Below, one piece after another: positions 32,745 to 44,860 of a DNA stretch of 64,000 bases. The DNA lies in the NCBI RefSeq assembly GCF_943734655.1, contig NC_071354.1, positions 31,834,847 through 31,898,846 of the forward strand, in the 5' to 3' direction. Made by a program: the position numbers and the translations under genes. The stretch's first letter is position 1, and every line of letters begins with the position of its first letter. The notes under the pieces are model-generated. The model saw only the letters and a list, made by a program, of their open reading frames with translations, did no database searches and was not told where the DNA came from. The stretch comes from Sabethes cyaneus. Its lineage: Eukaryota > Arthropoda > Insecta > Diptera > Culicidae.

Positions 32745-33144
32745 CTTCAGTCCGAATGGTCGAGAGGAACCGCCCCGGTGGGCGTGTGCCCTGTGCGGCC
32801 TGGGGCTCTTCATCTACCAGAGCCTGGACGCCATCGACGGGAAGCAGGCCCGTCGAACGAACTCATCGTCGCCGCTGGGCGAACTGTTCGATCACGGTTG
32901 CGACTCGATATCGACCGTGTTCGTTGCCCTGTCGGCGTGCATATCCGTCCAGCTTGGCTACTACCCGCGGTGGATGTTTTTCCAGTGTTTCTGCGCGATG
33001 ACACTGTTCTACTGTGCCCACTGGCAGACGTACGTTTCCGGAACGCTTCGGTTCGGCAAGATCGACGTCACCGAGGCGCAGTGCACCATCATCGGAATCC
33101 ATCTGATATCGGCCGTGTTTGGTCCATCGATCTGGATGACTAAA
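32745..33144 (+). CDS. CEPT1: Choline/ethanolamine phosphotransferase, exon 2 (active site)
   Basis: A 400-nt exon from acceptor ...TTCACAG to donor GTAAGT (33145), giving residues 71-204 and ending in phase 0. It contains the complete CDP-alcohol phosphotransferase signature D-x2-D-G-x2-A-R-x8-G-x3-D-x3-D, with Asp99, Asp102, Asp120 and Asp124. In this family these bind the metal ions and the CDP-alcohol, and the last acts as base. FYCAHWQTYVSGTLRFGKID, also characteristic of CEPT1-type enzymes, lies downstream. Membrane helices fall near residues 84-100, 128-150 and 180-200. All active-site residues are present. Confidence 0.95.
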
Positions 33145-34630
33145 GTAAGTTGAGTTTCAGTTGTGATTTTGGGGAAGATTTGCTTTTGAAATTGCGATGA
33201 ACCAAACCGTGCAGGGCTTAAAGTGTCGTGACAATCCGGACTGCGTAGGTACTCCATTATACGGTGGAAATAACAGTACTTGCTAAGTGATTCAGCGCTT
33301 GGTTTATGTACTATACATATGCGGAAAATGGAAGCAAACGTAACACACGTCATGAATAAACCACTCGATTGATAATCGGCTGCTTCATCACGCCATTTCA
33401 TTATTTACACTTCCCAGCAAAAAGTGTACAATCTAGCTAGGTGGCGAAGTTTGTGCCTGCCTGTACTATGACCGCCTATATCAGAGCAAATAAAAGTAAA
33501 CAAAGTGATGCAAATTGACCGAGATGATATCGTTTCATTGTGGTCGTGCTTGACTGGTCATTTTTTTGAAACGTATTTCGTCTGAGTGGCGCGGCGGAGT
33601 CGCGTTTTTTCAGCTGATAACAAAGCTATTTTCGTAGCAGACCAGCATCGAAACATTGTGCCCCAATTCAAACATGAACACTCCGTGGTTCCGTTGAAAT
33701 GATATTTAGATCGTTCTTGACCTTACCCAATGCCATGAACCTGCTTGCATCCGTACCTACGTACATGGTGTGGTGTGGAGGCTGTGCACAGCCGAGAGAC
33801 GCGGAAATGCATTTACCGTTTCAGCTAGTTTAGTAGCTGGCTGTTTGTACCTACTAGTGCAGTTGTCGCTAGTCTCGGTTAGATTTGGAATGATTGTTTA
33901 TTGATTTGACCTTGTTCATTTGGAATGTGGGCTTTGATTGAGTGCAGAACGACTATGGTAATCGTTTCTGAACTCTCACTAAAGTGTGAACACGTCAAAG
34001 TAACCACCTTGGTTGTTGTGTTTCGTTGTATCAATCCCATCGTTATCGAGTGAGTGTAATCGTCAGCATTTTTGACGCGAGTAACTCCATTCCGCTGGCC
34101 ATGATCCGACCAGTCGGTGGCGTGATTCTCTCGCGCTATTTTTATTCACTCACTATAATAATGATGTATCATGGCGCATGGCGGTCATATGTGTAGAGTA
34201 TGCAACCACCTAGTTGTAATAGGTAGGTAGTTACGGGTCAAGAGTCAATTTAATTTCGCTTTCGATTGAATATTGCCACCTCTGTGCCAAGCACCGAATG
34301 GTCTTATCAGCAAACCGCGCGAATCACTGGGAATTAGTTTGCTGGGTTTAGCAACCGATAAGCGTTGCGAACGTTTTGTCCTAAATTGCAACCATCAAAA
34401 CGTTTTAGGTTAATTTTAGCGTTCGGTCATTAACATTGCTTGGCTTAGTTAGATTAGTAAGTTCTACCGCTTGGTATAGTATTAATTGAATGTCTGTCAC
34501 CAAGCTATCAGAAAGCGACCATGCAACGGAATGCATTTAACTACCACCTCCATGTGTACGAAAACATTCCCATTCGAATGCCCGCATATGTCACAACCTT
34601 TGTCCCTCTCGTCATCTATTCCGCATCTAG
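33145..34630 (+). other. CEPT intron 2, first part
   Basis: Intronic sequence between exon 2 and the first alternative exon 3. No repeat proteins or RNA genes recognised. Confidence 0.5.
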
Positions 34631-34759
34631 ATAGTGGGAAGCTTTGAACTGTGGAACTCGATGTCCTTGATGACCGTTGTCTGCGGTACCTGGTCGCTGA
34701 TGCACTTCTTCGCAGTGATACGGGCCGGCGGAGTCGGCAAAAACGGATCCACCGTAGCC
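34631..34759 (+). CDS. CEPT1: CEPT alternative exon 3a
   Basis: 129 nt, phase 0 at both ends, from acceptor CATCTAG to donor GTAAGT. It encodes IVGSFELWNSMSLMTVVCGT, a membrane segment, and ends GGVGKNGSTVA. The same C-terminal GKNGSTVA ending occurs in exons 3b and 3c, which would fill the same place between exon 2 and exon 4. Splicing more than one in a row would keep the frame but duplicate a membrane segment, so mutually exclusive use is inferred. 3a is the most diverged at its start, lacking the PL(I/L)GG of the others. Confidence 0.8.
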
Positions 34760-35560
34760 GTAAGTGTTGTCTCCACTTGCATCATACTTTGTCTTCCTAA
34801 CTAGTCCTCCATAACCATAATCTCTCCGCCTTGTCCTTGGTGTCCCTTCCTTTCTCCGTAAATGGCGCTCATTCCAACAGTTGCGCGTTGGTGGGTTCAC
34901 GAAAGGAGCCGGAACATCACCGGCCACTTGTTGCTAACGTCAACCGGGGTTGTACTATCACTCCTTCATCCGATGAGCCTAACGAATTCAATGTGTTCCG
35001 TATGGGAGGACCGTTACTTACAGCTGAAGGTGCATAATGGATCCAAACCGAGTAGATAACCGATAGAAAATAACAACCAGCTCAGTTTATTATTAGTTTA
35101 TTAGTAGTATTATTAGAACTTTCTTGATTCAATTCTTTAATAAATAAAATTTTAAACGGTATGGTCTTCGATCGTTTTGCTTACAAATATTTGATACCAG
35201 TTTACAGGCATGCCAACTTTCATTCTTTTTGTGATGTTATGTCAGAAAAAATCCTTCCAGTAAATGTTTCAATTGAATTCTCCATTTCTTGTTTCTTCGT
35301 TCCCTTTCGTTGTCTCCATTGCGAAGGTGTTAAAAACATTTAATAGTGAAATCATAATATAATAGAAGTAAGAAGATAAACATAGAAAATAAAATTAAAG
35401 GCAGTCAAATATAGAACATAAATAAGGACTAAAATTCAAGAGTATTTAGTCAGTCGAATTGGTCGATAAATGTTGATAGTCGGAATACTGAAATTAAAAA
35501 TTAAAAGTTAAGGGCATAGTTAAAAACGAAGATTTCAAAGTTTAAATATCGGACCAAACC
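34760..35560. other. Intron sequence before the BEL remnant
   Basis: Contains short open frames without recognised content and an AT-rich stretch (35050-35560). It might include leftovers of the BEL 5' part, but no LTR matching the 38124 candidate was found. Confidence 0.3.
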
Positions 35561-38123
35561 GCGAACTTCTAGCGCATGAGAAGGAAATGCAACGAGAACG
35601 TTCGTGGTATCTGCCAATTTTTCCCGTGTTCAATCCCAACAAACCCTTTCTATTGAAAGGCCCGGATCTAGTTACACCTCTTCCGCAAGTACTTCATAGG
35701 TTTCGTGTACACCGAGTGACGGTCTCCGATGATGTGCGTGAAATGTTTCATCAGCTCTTGATGAACCGTGACGATCAGCATTGTCTAAGGTTTTTCTGCA
35801 ATGAAGGTTTCCCCGGTAAGGCTCCTACTGTATATGTTATGCAGGTGATGACGTTTGGTGCAAGCTGTTCACCAAACAGCGCACAATACGTTAAGAATCT
35901 AAATGCAGAACGTTTCAGAAACCAGTTTCCGTAAGCAGTGGTTGCGACCTGTAAAGGAACTTATGTGGATGACATGTTATACAGTGTCGAAACGGAAGAA
36001 GAAGCAGTTAAGCTTGCTCAGAACGTACGCTTCATCTATGCTGAAGGAGGATTTGAAATCAGTGGATGGTTGTCGAATTCTAAGAAGGTGGTGAAGCCCA
36101 TGGGCGAACACGGAATTGCCGCGAAAAGTCTTGACCAAAATGCGGAATTGGCAACCGAAAAGGTCTTGGGAATGTAGTGGGGCACAATCAGTGACACCTT
36201 TACTTTCAGAACTCCACAACGGTGCAAGCCTGAATTGTTGTCTGGATGGGATGGGTATGCAGCGGTCGCATACTTTCGATATGAAGAAGGAGGCGTTATT
36301 GAGTGTGCCTTCGTAACGGCCAAGGCCCGTGTTGCTCCCCTAAAACACGTCTCGGTTCCACGACTAGAGCTTCAAGGGATGTACTGTGCTGGCTACGATC
36401 AGATCATAGAAGATACAGAAAATTTGTCGGGCCAAAGGTTGGCGAAATCCTGGAGAAGACCGAGCTAACGGAGTGGTTTTGGGTACCGACCAAGTTGAAT
36501 GTAGCTGGTGAAGGAACGAAGTGGCAGAAGACTCCTGATCTCTCGCCATTAAGTCGATGGTTTAGAGGACCTGATTTTTTGCGGCAGCAGCGAAGTGCAT
36601 GGCCAGCCCAGCCATTGGATCATGGTTCAACCACTAACAAGATGAAGCTATCAATAAACGTACACGTTGCCCGTGATACTCTCATCGATTTTTCTAAATT
36701 CCCTAAGTGGCGAAAGCTCGTTCGAACCATTGCCTGGGTGCTGCGGTTTCCGAGAAATATTGGAGCTAAACCTCAGCACAGCCAACCTATGATCGGTATC
36801 CTCGAGCAGATGGAGCTCTTCGAAGCAGAGAACTTTATTTATCGACAAGCGCAGTTGGAGGAATTCAGCGAAGAAATGTCGTTACTGCATTCTGGAGCAT
36901 CTGTCCCAAAAGATATCCCAATTTACAAACTGTCGCCCTTCCTTGATGAGAACGGTGTACTGCGTATGCGTGGAAGAACAATTGGTTGCGAATCCATTGA
37001 ACCAACTAATGGTCATACGATCCTGCTGCCAAGGAAGCATCCGGTTACTACTTGCGTCGTACAATCGGTTCACGAACAGTACCATCATCTCAACCACGAA
37101 ACCGTAGTTAACGAGTTACGACAAAAATATCGCATCCCTAGGCTGCGTAGTGTTGGTACAAAATTCGGCAAGACTGTCGGGCTTGCAAGAATGCTAGAGC
37201 TAGTCCGCAACCGCCCCTAATGGCAGATCTTCCGCCAGGAAGGCTTACTGGATACACCAGACCCTTTGCCTATATCGGGATCGACTACTTCGGCCCGATC
37301 CAAGTAGTTGTTGGTAGACGCACAGAGAAGAGATGGGGGGTACTCTTTACCTGCTTGGTGATGCGCGCCATTCACATCGAAATCGTACCCTACAAAATTT
37401 CATAACCAGGAGAGGAACTCCGATAGAAGTATATAGCGATCGTGGAACGAATTTTGTTGGAGCAGAACGTGAGCTGCTAAATGGACTTTCTTGCCTCCAA
37501 ACAGTCCCCACATGGGTGGAAGCTGGGAGAGATTGGTCAAATCGGTAAAGAAGATATTGTACCAGATAAAACTTCCCAGGCTGCCCACAGACAAAGTACT
37601 CAGGAACAAATTGCTAGAGATTGAGAAGACCATCAACTCACGCCCCCTCACGTACATACCTGTCGAAGATGGCGAGAAAGAAGCACTAACGCCCAATCAT
37701 TTTTGTTGTTTTTATTTGGGATCATCCAGCGGTTCCAAACCTCTTGTGCCGTACAACGACAGCCTCGCTACGCTAACCAATAGCTGGAGAACTTCGCATA
37801 TCTACGCCAACCTCTTTTGGTAAAGATGGCTGCAGGAGTACTTGCCATCGATAAGTCACACAACGCACAAAGTGGCATTACCCGGTAAAGCCAATCCAGA
37901 TTGGCGACGTAGTGATAGTCACCGATCTGGATTGACCAAGGAACTCATGGCCCAAGGGACGAGTTATAGATGTCAAACGCGGTAAAGACGGTCAAGTACG
38001 TAGCGCTACAGTGAAAACTGCAGTCAATGTGTATGAACGACCTGCGGTAAAGCTGGCAGTTTTGGACGTCGGCGCAACACTTAGTAAGCAGGACCCAGGC
38101 CCCTGCGTACTGGGGGGGGGGGA
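35560..38123 (+). mobile_element. BEL/Pao LTR retrotransposon, decayed pol
   Basis: Pol is in several frames. RT (35587-36177) has SWYLPIFPVFNPNKP, VSDDVREMFHQLL and, after a stop near 35935, TYVDDMLYSVET. RNase H-like sequence follows (AFVTAKARVAPLKHVSVPRLELQ, about 36300-36380), then the linker and integrase (VHEQYHHLNHETVVNELRQK, a shifted CRACKNARA, YIGIDYFGPIQVVVGRRTEK). The C-terminal end is near 37900-38110. Compared with the family, an in-frame piece is missing between NPNKP and LLKGPDL and part of RNase H is lost. A G-rich polypurine tract (38111-38123) precedes the 3' LTR. The element is dead and 5' truncated. Confidence 0.85.
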
Positions 38124-38560
38124 TGTTACGCGATATGCGAAACACGCCTCCGATGTACAGAAACTATCCTCGAGAGTCGGCACTATCGGCAGCACTGGTA
38201 AGGTTGACTAGGATCGAGATCTGTCACGTCATAATTGTAAACAAACGAACAAGAATCATTATCGAACTGAACGGACGTTGATAAAAACTCTTATTTCTTT
38301 ATCTTAAATTTTAAAACATATCTAATTATACTAAATTATTGGCTAAAGTGCATACAGTAATACGTTAAAGTGGTTGAAGGCTTAAACTAGTAGTACGGAT
38401 TAACTAAGAAAGGTAAAAGTTAACGTAATAGTATAGTTAGTTAGTATTGAACATGGAAATCTAACCTAAAGCTTTAAACTTATATCACAGAATGAATTTG
38501 CTGTAAGATTGTTACTTTTATTTAAATATATACAAAAGTATCCAGAACATAGAAATTCAT
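38124..38560 (+). repeat. Probable BEL 3' LTR
   Basis: It begins TGTTACGCGATATGCGAAAC immediately after the polypurine tract, as expected for an LTR start. The 3' limit is a guess because no 5' LTR copy was found for comparison. Confidence 0.5.
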
Positions 38561-40455
38561 TATGTTAATTCTACGTTGAAAATACATCTTTTTCATCAAA
38601 TTAAAAATACATTATTTAGTCATGGAGATGTCCGGAAGCTTCAGGTAGACGTGTTTAAACATACTTTCACTAACAATTCAGATAGAATTACACATGTCCC
38701 AGCTATTTAATACGCCATATCTCCCAAACTGCCAATATTGTTTTTTCTAGTTAAGTGATTCTTATTTAGAATTTTCTGGCGAACATTTTAAGCATATTTA
38801 TTTGAAAATAAAATTAGGAGTGTTTTGAGATATTCGCATTTTTCGTTTTAAATTGCAAAAAAATGTATGATGTTGACAAATTATATAAAACCTGCACCTG
38901 CAGAATCCATCAGCGTCGGCTCGGGAGCTGGCGGGACTGACGGATTATTCTAAAAGAGCAGTGGTGTGAGTAATTGAGGGGTGCAAGGATACTCTCAGGG
39001 CTCTGCAAGGCACAGGTCAGACGTTGGTGTTGAACTCTTGATCGTCAACTGCGGTTGAGGGTCATTCGGAAAGTCAAGGCTGATCTCAGCATCACGGAAT
39101 GTGCTTTGGCGAAAAAACTGAATACAGACCGCTACGGTGAATCCGTTTCGGAAGTGCTTCAAGTGTTCCAGAGCAAGTGGGGAGCCCAATAGAAGCCTCA
39201 AACAATAAACAAAGGCTGTGCGGCCGGTGTGACGAAACGCGATGCATGTGTCTGATTCGACGATGAATAAGCTTCAGAAAAGGCCGATTTCAGCCAAATC
39301 CAACGGTTAAATTCTTCATGCTCAGGTTTGCGGTAGGGTTTGTAGTAGATTCGAGATTGGTTTTGGGGATGGATTCGTGATAAAAGGTCATGACTTGGCG
39401 AGGGATCTGTGTCATTGGCATCCGTGTGAAAACCAGTGTTTTTGATGGATAAGAATTCGGAGATACACAGGGTGCCTAACCAGGCGGACTTTGCCCTTCG
39501 TTAAGCCCCATAATAGCCTAACGCAGTTTCAGCTTGCATGCTACAATGAACAACGGACTTCATTTCATCTATTTATTCAGAGCTTAGTGCACCAGATTGT
39601 CCCCGGGTTCGTCCAGTATTAAATTACTGGCGGATAATGAAGAGAAAGCTAAAAATGAAAAAAACAATCACCAACGACATTGATCGGATGAGGAGTTCGA
39701 GGGTCCGGCTGGTCGGGGTCGTGACTGGGGACCCAGCTAGCACCAACTCGTATATCAATTTACGAACACTATCGTAAATATCTCCTAACAAACTCGAAAT
39801 CGTAACTAAAGCTGGATAAAGTGGGATCAAGTTGATTTGTTGTCGTATATAATGATAATGACTGACATACATACGATTTTCAGCACAAAATCGTAGAGTA
39901 GTACGGAGCGACTCGCGCTTAATCGGATATTATCGTGTATAAATACTTATATAGTCGTAACGCTCAAAATTATTCGTAATCACGTATATCGCCTCCAAAA
40001 TAGTACGGATATGCCAATTTTGCGCATGAAATACGATTTATTTAGCATGTATATCTGTACGTAATGCTGATTTTTACCTTTTTTATACATATGAAAATGT
40101 TAGCTGGGGAGGGTGTGTACCGGCTGACGAGCTGTGTCAGCAGTAGGTTTTTTCATGCAATGTGACATAATTCCTATGTTTCATCCTCAGAAACTGTTTC
40201 GATTCAAAAACTAATCAATGCGGGACACTTTCCGGGACGCTTTGTCATTCGGGACAAGCCATCCAGTTTCGGGACTGTCCCGCATAATCCGGGACGTCTG
40301 GTCAGCCTATACTAAGTACAACCGAGCATTATTTTAGCTGTTTTTGAATGCTGATTTTTCATAATACCTCACAAATTCGTGAAAGTAGTAACTGTATCTA
40401 CAAATTCTACAAGTTTTTTTTAACTTCAAGCTTAAATTGCATCAAGTTTTGATTA
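38561..40455. other. No gene recognised
   Basis: Intronic sequence. A GC-richer piece at 38900-39250 may be an unrecognised old TE. 39620-40080 is AT-rich with repeated CGTAT words. No coding sequence can be supported. Confidence 0.35.
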
Positions 40456-40457
40456 AT

Positions 40458-40835
40458 CCTCTGCTGCTCGAATAAACTGTTCGACTGGACTACTCGACTC
40501 AACTGCTCGACTCGACTGCTCGAATGAACAGCTCGACTCAACTTTTCAACTAAACCACTTGACCCGACTACTTGACTAAACCATTCGATTCGACTGCTCG
40601 ACTAGACTACTCGACTTAACTGCTCGACTGGATTGCTCGATTTAACTGCTCGACTCGACTGCTTGACTCGACCACTCGATTCAACTGCTCGACCGGACTG
40701 CTTGACTGAACAGCTTGATTTAAGTGTTCGACTAGACTGCTCGACTTGACTGTTCGACCCGACTGCTCGACCCAACTGTTTGACTCGATTGCTTGATTTG
40801 ACTGCTCGACTCGCGTGCTCAACTCGAGTGCTTGT
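40458..40835. repeat. Degenerate minisatellite of CTCGACT-type units
   Basis: About 380 bp of imperfect repeats built on (ACT)GCTCGACT(CG/TG/AA), each 10-15 bp and phased irregularly. The antisense frame reads as repeating VEQLNRA(I/V)(Q/E)SSS units, a by-product of the repeat rather than a protein. Confidence 0.8.
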
Positions 40836-41256
40836 CGCGATATCATATGGTCGGTGTTAAAGCAGACCGGACAAAGTCGCAAAATTTTAAAAAATGAGTT
40901 AATGATAGCAAACGATCAAGAATTTTCTAAGCAACATTTTATTCTAGTCAGACTACATAAATGTTGTAAACAACCAGAGTTAGAATAGAAGATGATTTCG
41001 AAAGCAGCAAACTTTGAATGCGTTATTCTCGAAGTCCGAATTTCGCCACTCGGTTCTGTCTGACTTAACACCGACCACATGAATCGGTCTGCGGCAGACA
41101 ATAGACGGCTCAGAGCCACTCACACAAAAAAGCCATATTACCCGCCTATAGAATCAGCACAGTGGAGATAATGTTTTTATTTAGTTAATACGATCATAAA
41201 CACTATTTGTTTCAGTTTTCGGCTATGACTTTTATGTACAAGATCTTAGAACTATA

Positions 41257-41990
41257 TTATGAAATATAAGAACTCAAAGTACTAGGTAATACAAAGATTA
41301 AACATCTTCGCAAACACTGGCCAATGGAATGTATTCGCAGTTTTCTGAATTCTGAACAGACATTTATATTTTCCGGATCGTAAGATTCGGGGTCAACTAG
41401 TATTGAACTAGCTTTAAAGCAAGGTGGGTCACTGAATTCACCAGCGAACCTAAATATGAACCCAAGGCTACGATTGGACTTGTCCAATATGGCAGAAATG
41501 TGGGACTTCATAGTGAGTTTCTCGTCAAATATTACTTCAAGATCCTCTACCTGTTCCACCCTATTCAGATTTGCTCCAGAAATTTCGTAATTAAACTTTA
41601 TTGCACTTCTAAGTGCGGTGAAAGCTAATGACGCAACAATTGATTCCTCATGTACCAGTCACCAAACAAATCCAGCAGCTCCTGTAACATTCTGCAGTCC
41701 TCAATTCGTTTGACTAGAAGAGAGATTTTTAAGTCATCAGCGAAGAAAAGCCTTTCACCTTCACTGAGAAGTAACGCTGCCTCGTTTATGTAGATACAGA
41801 ATAGCAGTGGTCCGACATTGCTACCTTGTGGTACACCAGAATGATTTGTAAAAACGGTAGATCAGCAATTGCCAAGTGGTACGAAGAGTTGCTTATCCAT
41901 AAGACACGCTTCCAACCATCTACGTCTTGTGGTATTCAAATTTATTAGTATAAGCTCATACTATTTACGGAGAACGATCCTTGCTCACAA
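41257..41990 (-). mobile_element. LINE RT fragment (Jockey/CR1 group)
   Basis: On the minus strand, GVPQGSNV and PLLF (about 41840-41810), RLFFADDLKISLLVKRIEDC (about 41750), then RVEQVEDLEVIFDEKLTMKS and NRSLGFIFRFAGEFSDPPCF (41559-41420). FADD is present. The frame shifts around 41600-41650 and breaks after 41400. It is the same group as the 27868-29650 copy. Confidence 0.75.
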
Positions 41991-43179
41991 AATTTGTTTC
42001 TCTGGATCGTCCGGGAAATGTTGCAGTGAAAAAAAAGTATTTAATAGTAGTCAATAGTAAAATCAAAAATCAAAAAACCGATGGGAAAAAGATCAGTCAG
42101 TTTATAATACAAATGCCGAGATGCAGTTAGTCTAAAGGAGGAGTCAAAAATCAATGAGATAAGTTTGATATCGACAGCAAAAAGGTATTAAAAATCAAGC
42201 ACTAAAATTGTCCAATTCATCGTCCCTGAAAAGCATCCGGTTTTTAGTTTATGTTGACCAAATTATAATAATTAAGATAATTATCCTAAGGACTAAACTT
42301 GCATAGAAAAGATCGTATTTTCTATATTGCGTTGTTTTTATAGGTAAAGGTCAAGCACGTGGATGGACGATTTCAAGGTGTCTATTTGATCTCCGTCAGT
42401 GTCCAACGTCCCTGCATTTCCCAAGATAATGCAACAGTTTCCTGCCATTTTTTGGCACATCATTCACATTTCCATCCCTAAAACATACACTATGTAAATA
42501 AGCTACGGTCTTTGCGCTTCGCCGAAATTTAAATTTTAGAAACCGTGGAAATAGGACACAGTTTGTTTTCCTACCCACCGCGTCTCGGTTTGGATCCAGT
42601 GTGCGCCGGTTTATTCCGATCGTATCGTTACTAATATTATTCGTTACACCAGCAAAACAACAGAGCATCTCCTGCATGGGAATAAATGTACTTCACTGTT
42701 TAGTTTTTCTCTGATCTCTTAGAACTACTCTTTTTTATTAAAACAGTTGGCTGTGATAGGACCGAATGAGTTTTGTGTTGGTGATAATGATCTATTTAAA
42801 TTACGCTTCCGGAATATTTGCATGATAATGTAATGCATGTTTGTGACTCAAAATAAACGCTTTTGCGAAAATGAAAATGCATCCCTAGATTAGTTATGCG
42901 CAAAGCTTTCTCGACTATGTTGTATCGTTCTGAGTTGGAAAGGTGGGATCCGAAAAATATTCTTTAGAAAGTCGGAAGGGACAGTAAAAAAACAAAAGCC
43001 TTGACCGTTCAAAATTCACAAAAATCCGAGAGCAGAATAAGTACACCTACTAAATTTGTGATTGACTACATTCTCTTCATCCTTCTACTCCTGTGACTCG
43101 ACAAAATCAAAATCGGTTGACGAATGATGTTGATGATGATGATGGTGATGATGATTTGATGGTGGCGACTACCTGACAG
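41991..43179. other. CEPT intron sequence before exon 3b
   Basis: No gene recognised. It ends in a GATGATGGT-type microsatellite (about 43125-43165) directly before the exon 3b acceptor. Confidence 0.45.
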
Positions 43180-43311
43180 ATACCTCTAATTGGCGGCACG
43201 TGGAACTACGCGGTGTGTGCGATCTTCTCGCTCGGCTATCTGCAAGTGTTTATCACCTTCTGCCGGGCGTTTCAAGAAGGTGGCATCGGCAAAAACGGGT
43301 CGACCGTTGCT
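43180..43311 (+). CDS. CEPT1: CEPT alternative exon 3b
   Basis: 132 nt, phase 0 at both ends, acceptor CTACCTGACAG and donor GTAAGG. It begins IPLIGGTWNYAVCAIFSLGY, a membrane helix, and ends GGIGKNGSTVA. It lies only 522 bp upstream of exon 3c. Its start (PLIGG) and end are closer to 3c than to 3a, while the helix and the loop (CRAFQEGG instead of VIFTGG) differ. Confidence 0.85.
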
Positions 43312-43833
43312 GTAAGGATTAGTACACTCACATTGGTTTCTAATTAGTTTTTTTTATAGTAACTTTTCCCAAAATCTACCTCTAAATGCAATTTATGATT
43401 TCGGGGAAAAGAACCATTCATAGAGCCGTAGCGTTTGATCGCGACTAATCGGCTGCTAATACGTACACGAACAGCTGCGCGCACTAGTGCTTACCGCCTA
43501 TTGACTAACGAGTGGGTTTGGGGTTTACCAGCACGCACATACCGCCGGTGTTCAATTAAGGATTAGCTAACGCGGAACCTCATGTGCACACTGGGTTATA
43601 AGCAATACACGCCTCATTTGGGGATAACCAAAAAGTTACACCAAACTGTTTTCATTTTGATTTCATTTTTAATAATTTATTTTTTAATCCCCACGTATCT
43701 AACATGGCCTCATCTATAACAACTGCTCTATTGCGAATACTACCAACACGAACAATAAAACATAACCACCAATGCTACTACTACTACTACTACCACCACC
43801 AACGCTACTACTACCACCGCCATTGACAAAAAG
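43312..43833. other. Intron between exons 3b and 3c
   Basis: 522 bp, long enough for normal splicing. It ends with pyrimidine-rich (CTA)n/(CCA)n repeats (about 43769-43820) that serve as the tract before the weak acceptor ACAAAAAG of exon 3c. Confidence 0.6.
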
Positions 43834-43968
43834 CTTCCGTTACTGGGTGGCATCGACATTAGGATAGTACCACTTTACTTTGCCGTGTTTGTGTTTGGGA
43901 TGCTCGCGTACCAAAACGCAACCGTGATCTTCACGGGAGGCGTCGGCAAGAATGGATCAACTGTGGCC
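43834..43968 (+). CDS. CEPT1: CEPT alternative exon 3c (canonical-looking)
   Basis: 135 nt, phase 0 at both ends, donor GTAAGG. It encodes LPLLGGIDIRIVPLYFAVFV through VIFTGGVGKNGSTVA. The VIFTGGVGKNGST segment is what I know from vertebrate CEPT1 and CHPT1, so 3c is probably the ancestral form. The acceptor (AAAAAG) is poor, though preceded by a pyrimidine-rich microsatellite. The full protein with 3c, exons 4, 5 and the long exon 6 is 430 residues. Confidence 0.85.
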
Positions 43969-44860
43969 GTAAGGATCTCCGTGGCTAATGGGTACCTTAA
44001 AAAAAGGGCTAATTGGCCACGGGATGAGTGTTGTTTATTATTTTCGTTTTGTGCTTAGTGTGTTTTGGATTGTTGTTTAACTTGTACAACTGTGCTAACC
44101 TGTAGGATGTGAAAGTGTGCTTGTTTGTTTGTAATTTTTTGTAGGTACAGTATATTTTGTCGTAACAGCGTGAAAAAGAGTAGGAAAAAAATATTTCAAA
44201 CTTTCATACATATTGAAACGTAACGTCATTTCTCCAAACATCAACAGCGACCAATCATCTAATTGACGCCTCGGGTTGTTTGATTGAATTACTCTCATTC
44301 TCAGTCAGCGAATTTGTCGTTCAATTGAAATAAAACCTGACGAAACGATTGCTGGAAATGTGGGATATGAAGAAAGGTCGACAAAGGCTGTGAGAAAAGA
44401 ACAAAATTGTCCTTAATTGTCGCACCTGTCCGCTGTTGATCAGTTATGTTGTGGACAGTAGTGTGAATTTGTATATAACTTTGCTTTAAATCATATTCCA
44501 GCTAGAATACATTTTTCGCTCCTGAAGTGGTTAAAACACGTGGAAAATATAGTTCTGGGTAATTTGTTATAAGCAAACGAAAAGAAGGCCGATGGAAAAT
44601 CACCTTTAGCTTTTTCTATGTGAACTTCTGATTGCAAACATTTAGTCATTTAGTTTAATCATTTTCAGATTTTAAATTATTTTTGTTATCAATACAGTGG
44701 TTTGTTTTGTAACTGAGGTTGTCGTCATTGTTTCATGTTGCCAGGGAATAAGAAGGGCCTCCATCATTCTCTCGGCAGACTGTGAACTAACCTGGCATTG
44801 AGGACGTCGGACGGGTTTGATATTACAATCTAAATGTAGCTTTCTAAATCCATAATGGTA
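43969..44860. other. CEPT intron 3, proximal part
   Basis: No gene or repeat protein recognised. Confidence 0.45.

Noticed and set aside
32676..33143. Alternative plus-strand frames over CEPT exon 2
   Set aside because: They overlap the active-site exon in other frames and have Arg/Ser/Pro-rich shadow composition.
40458..40835. Possible CRISPR-like or coding repeat array
   Set aside because: Units are 10-15 bp, irregular, without distinct spacers, and in a eukaryotic intron. It is a degenerate minisatellite.
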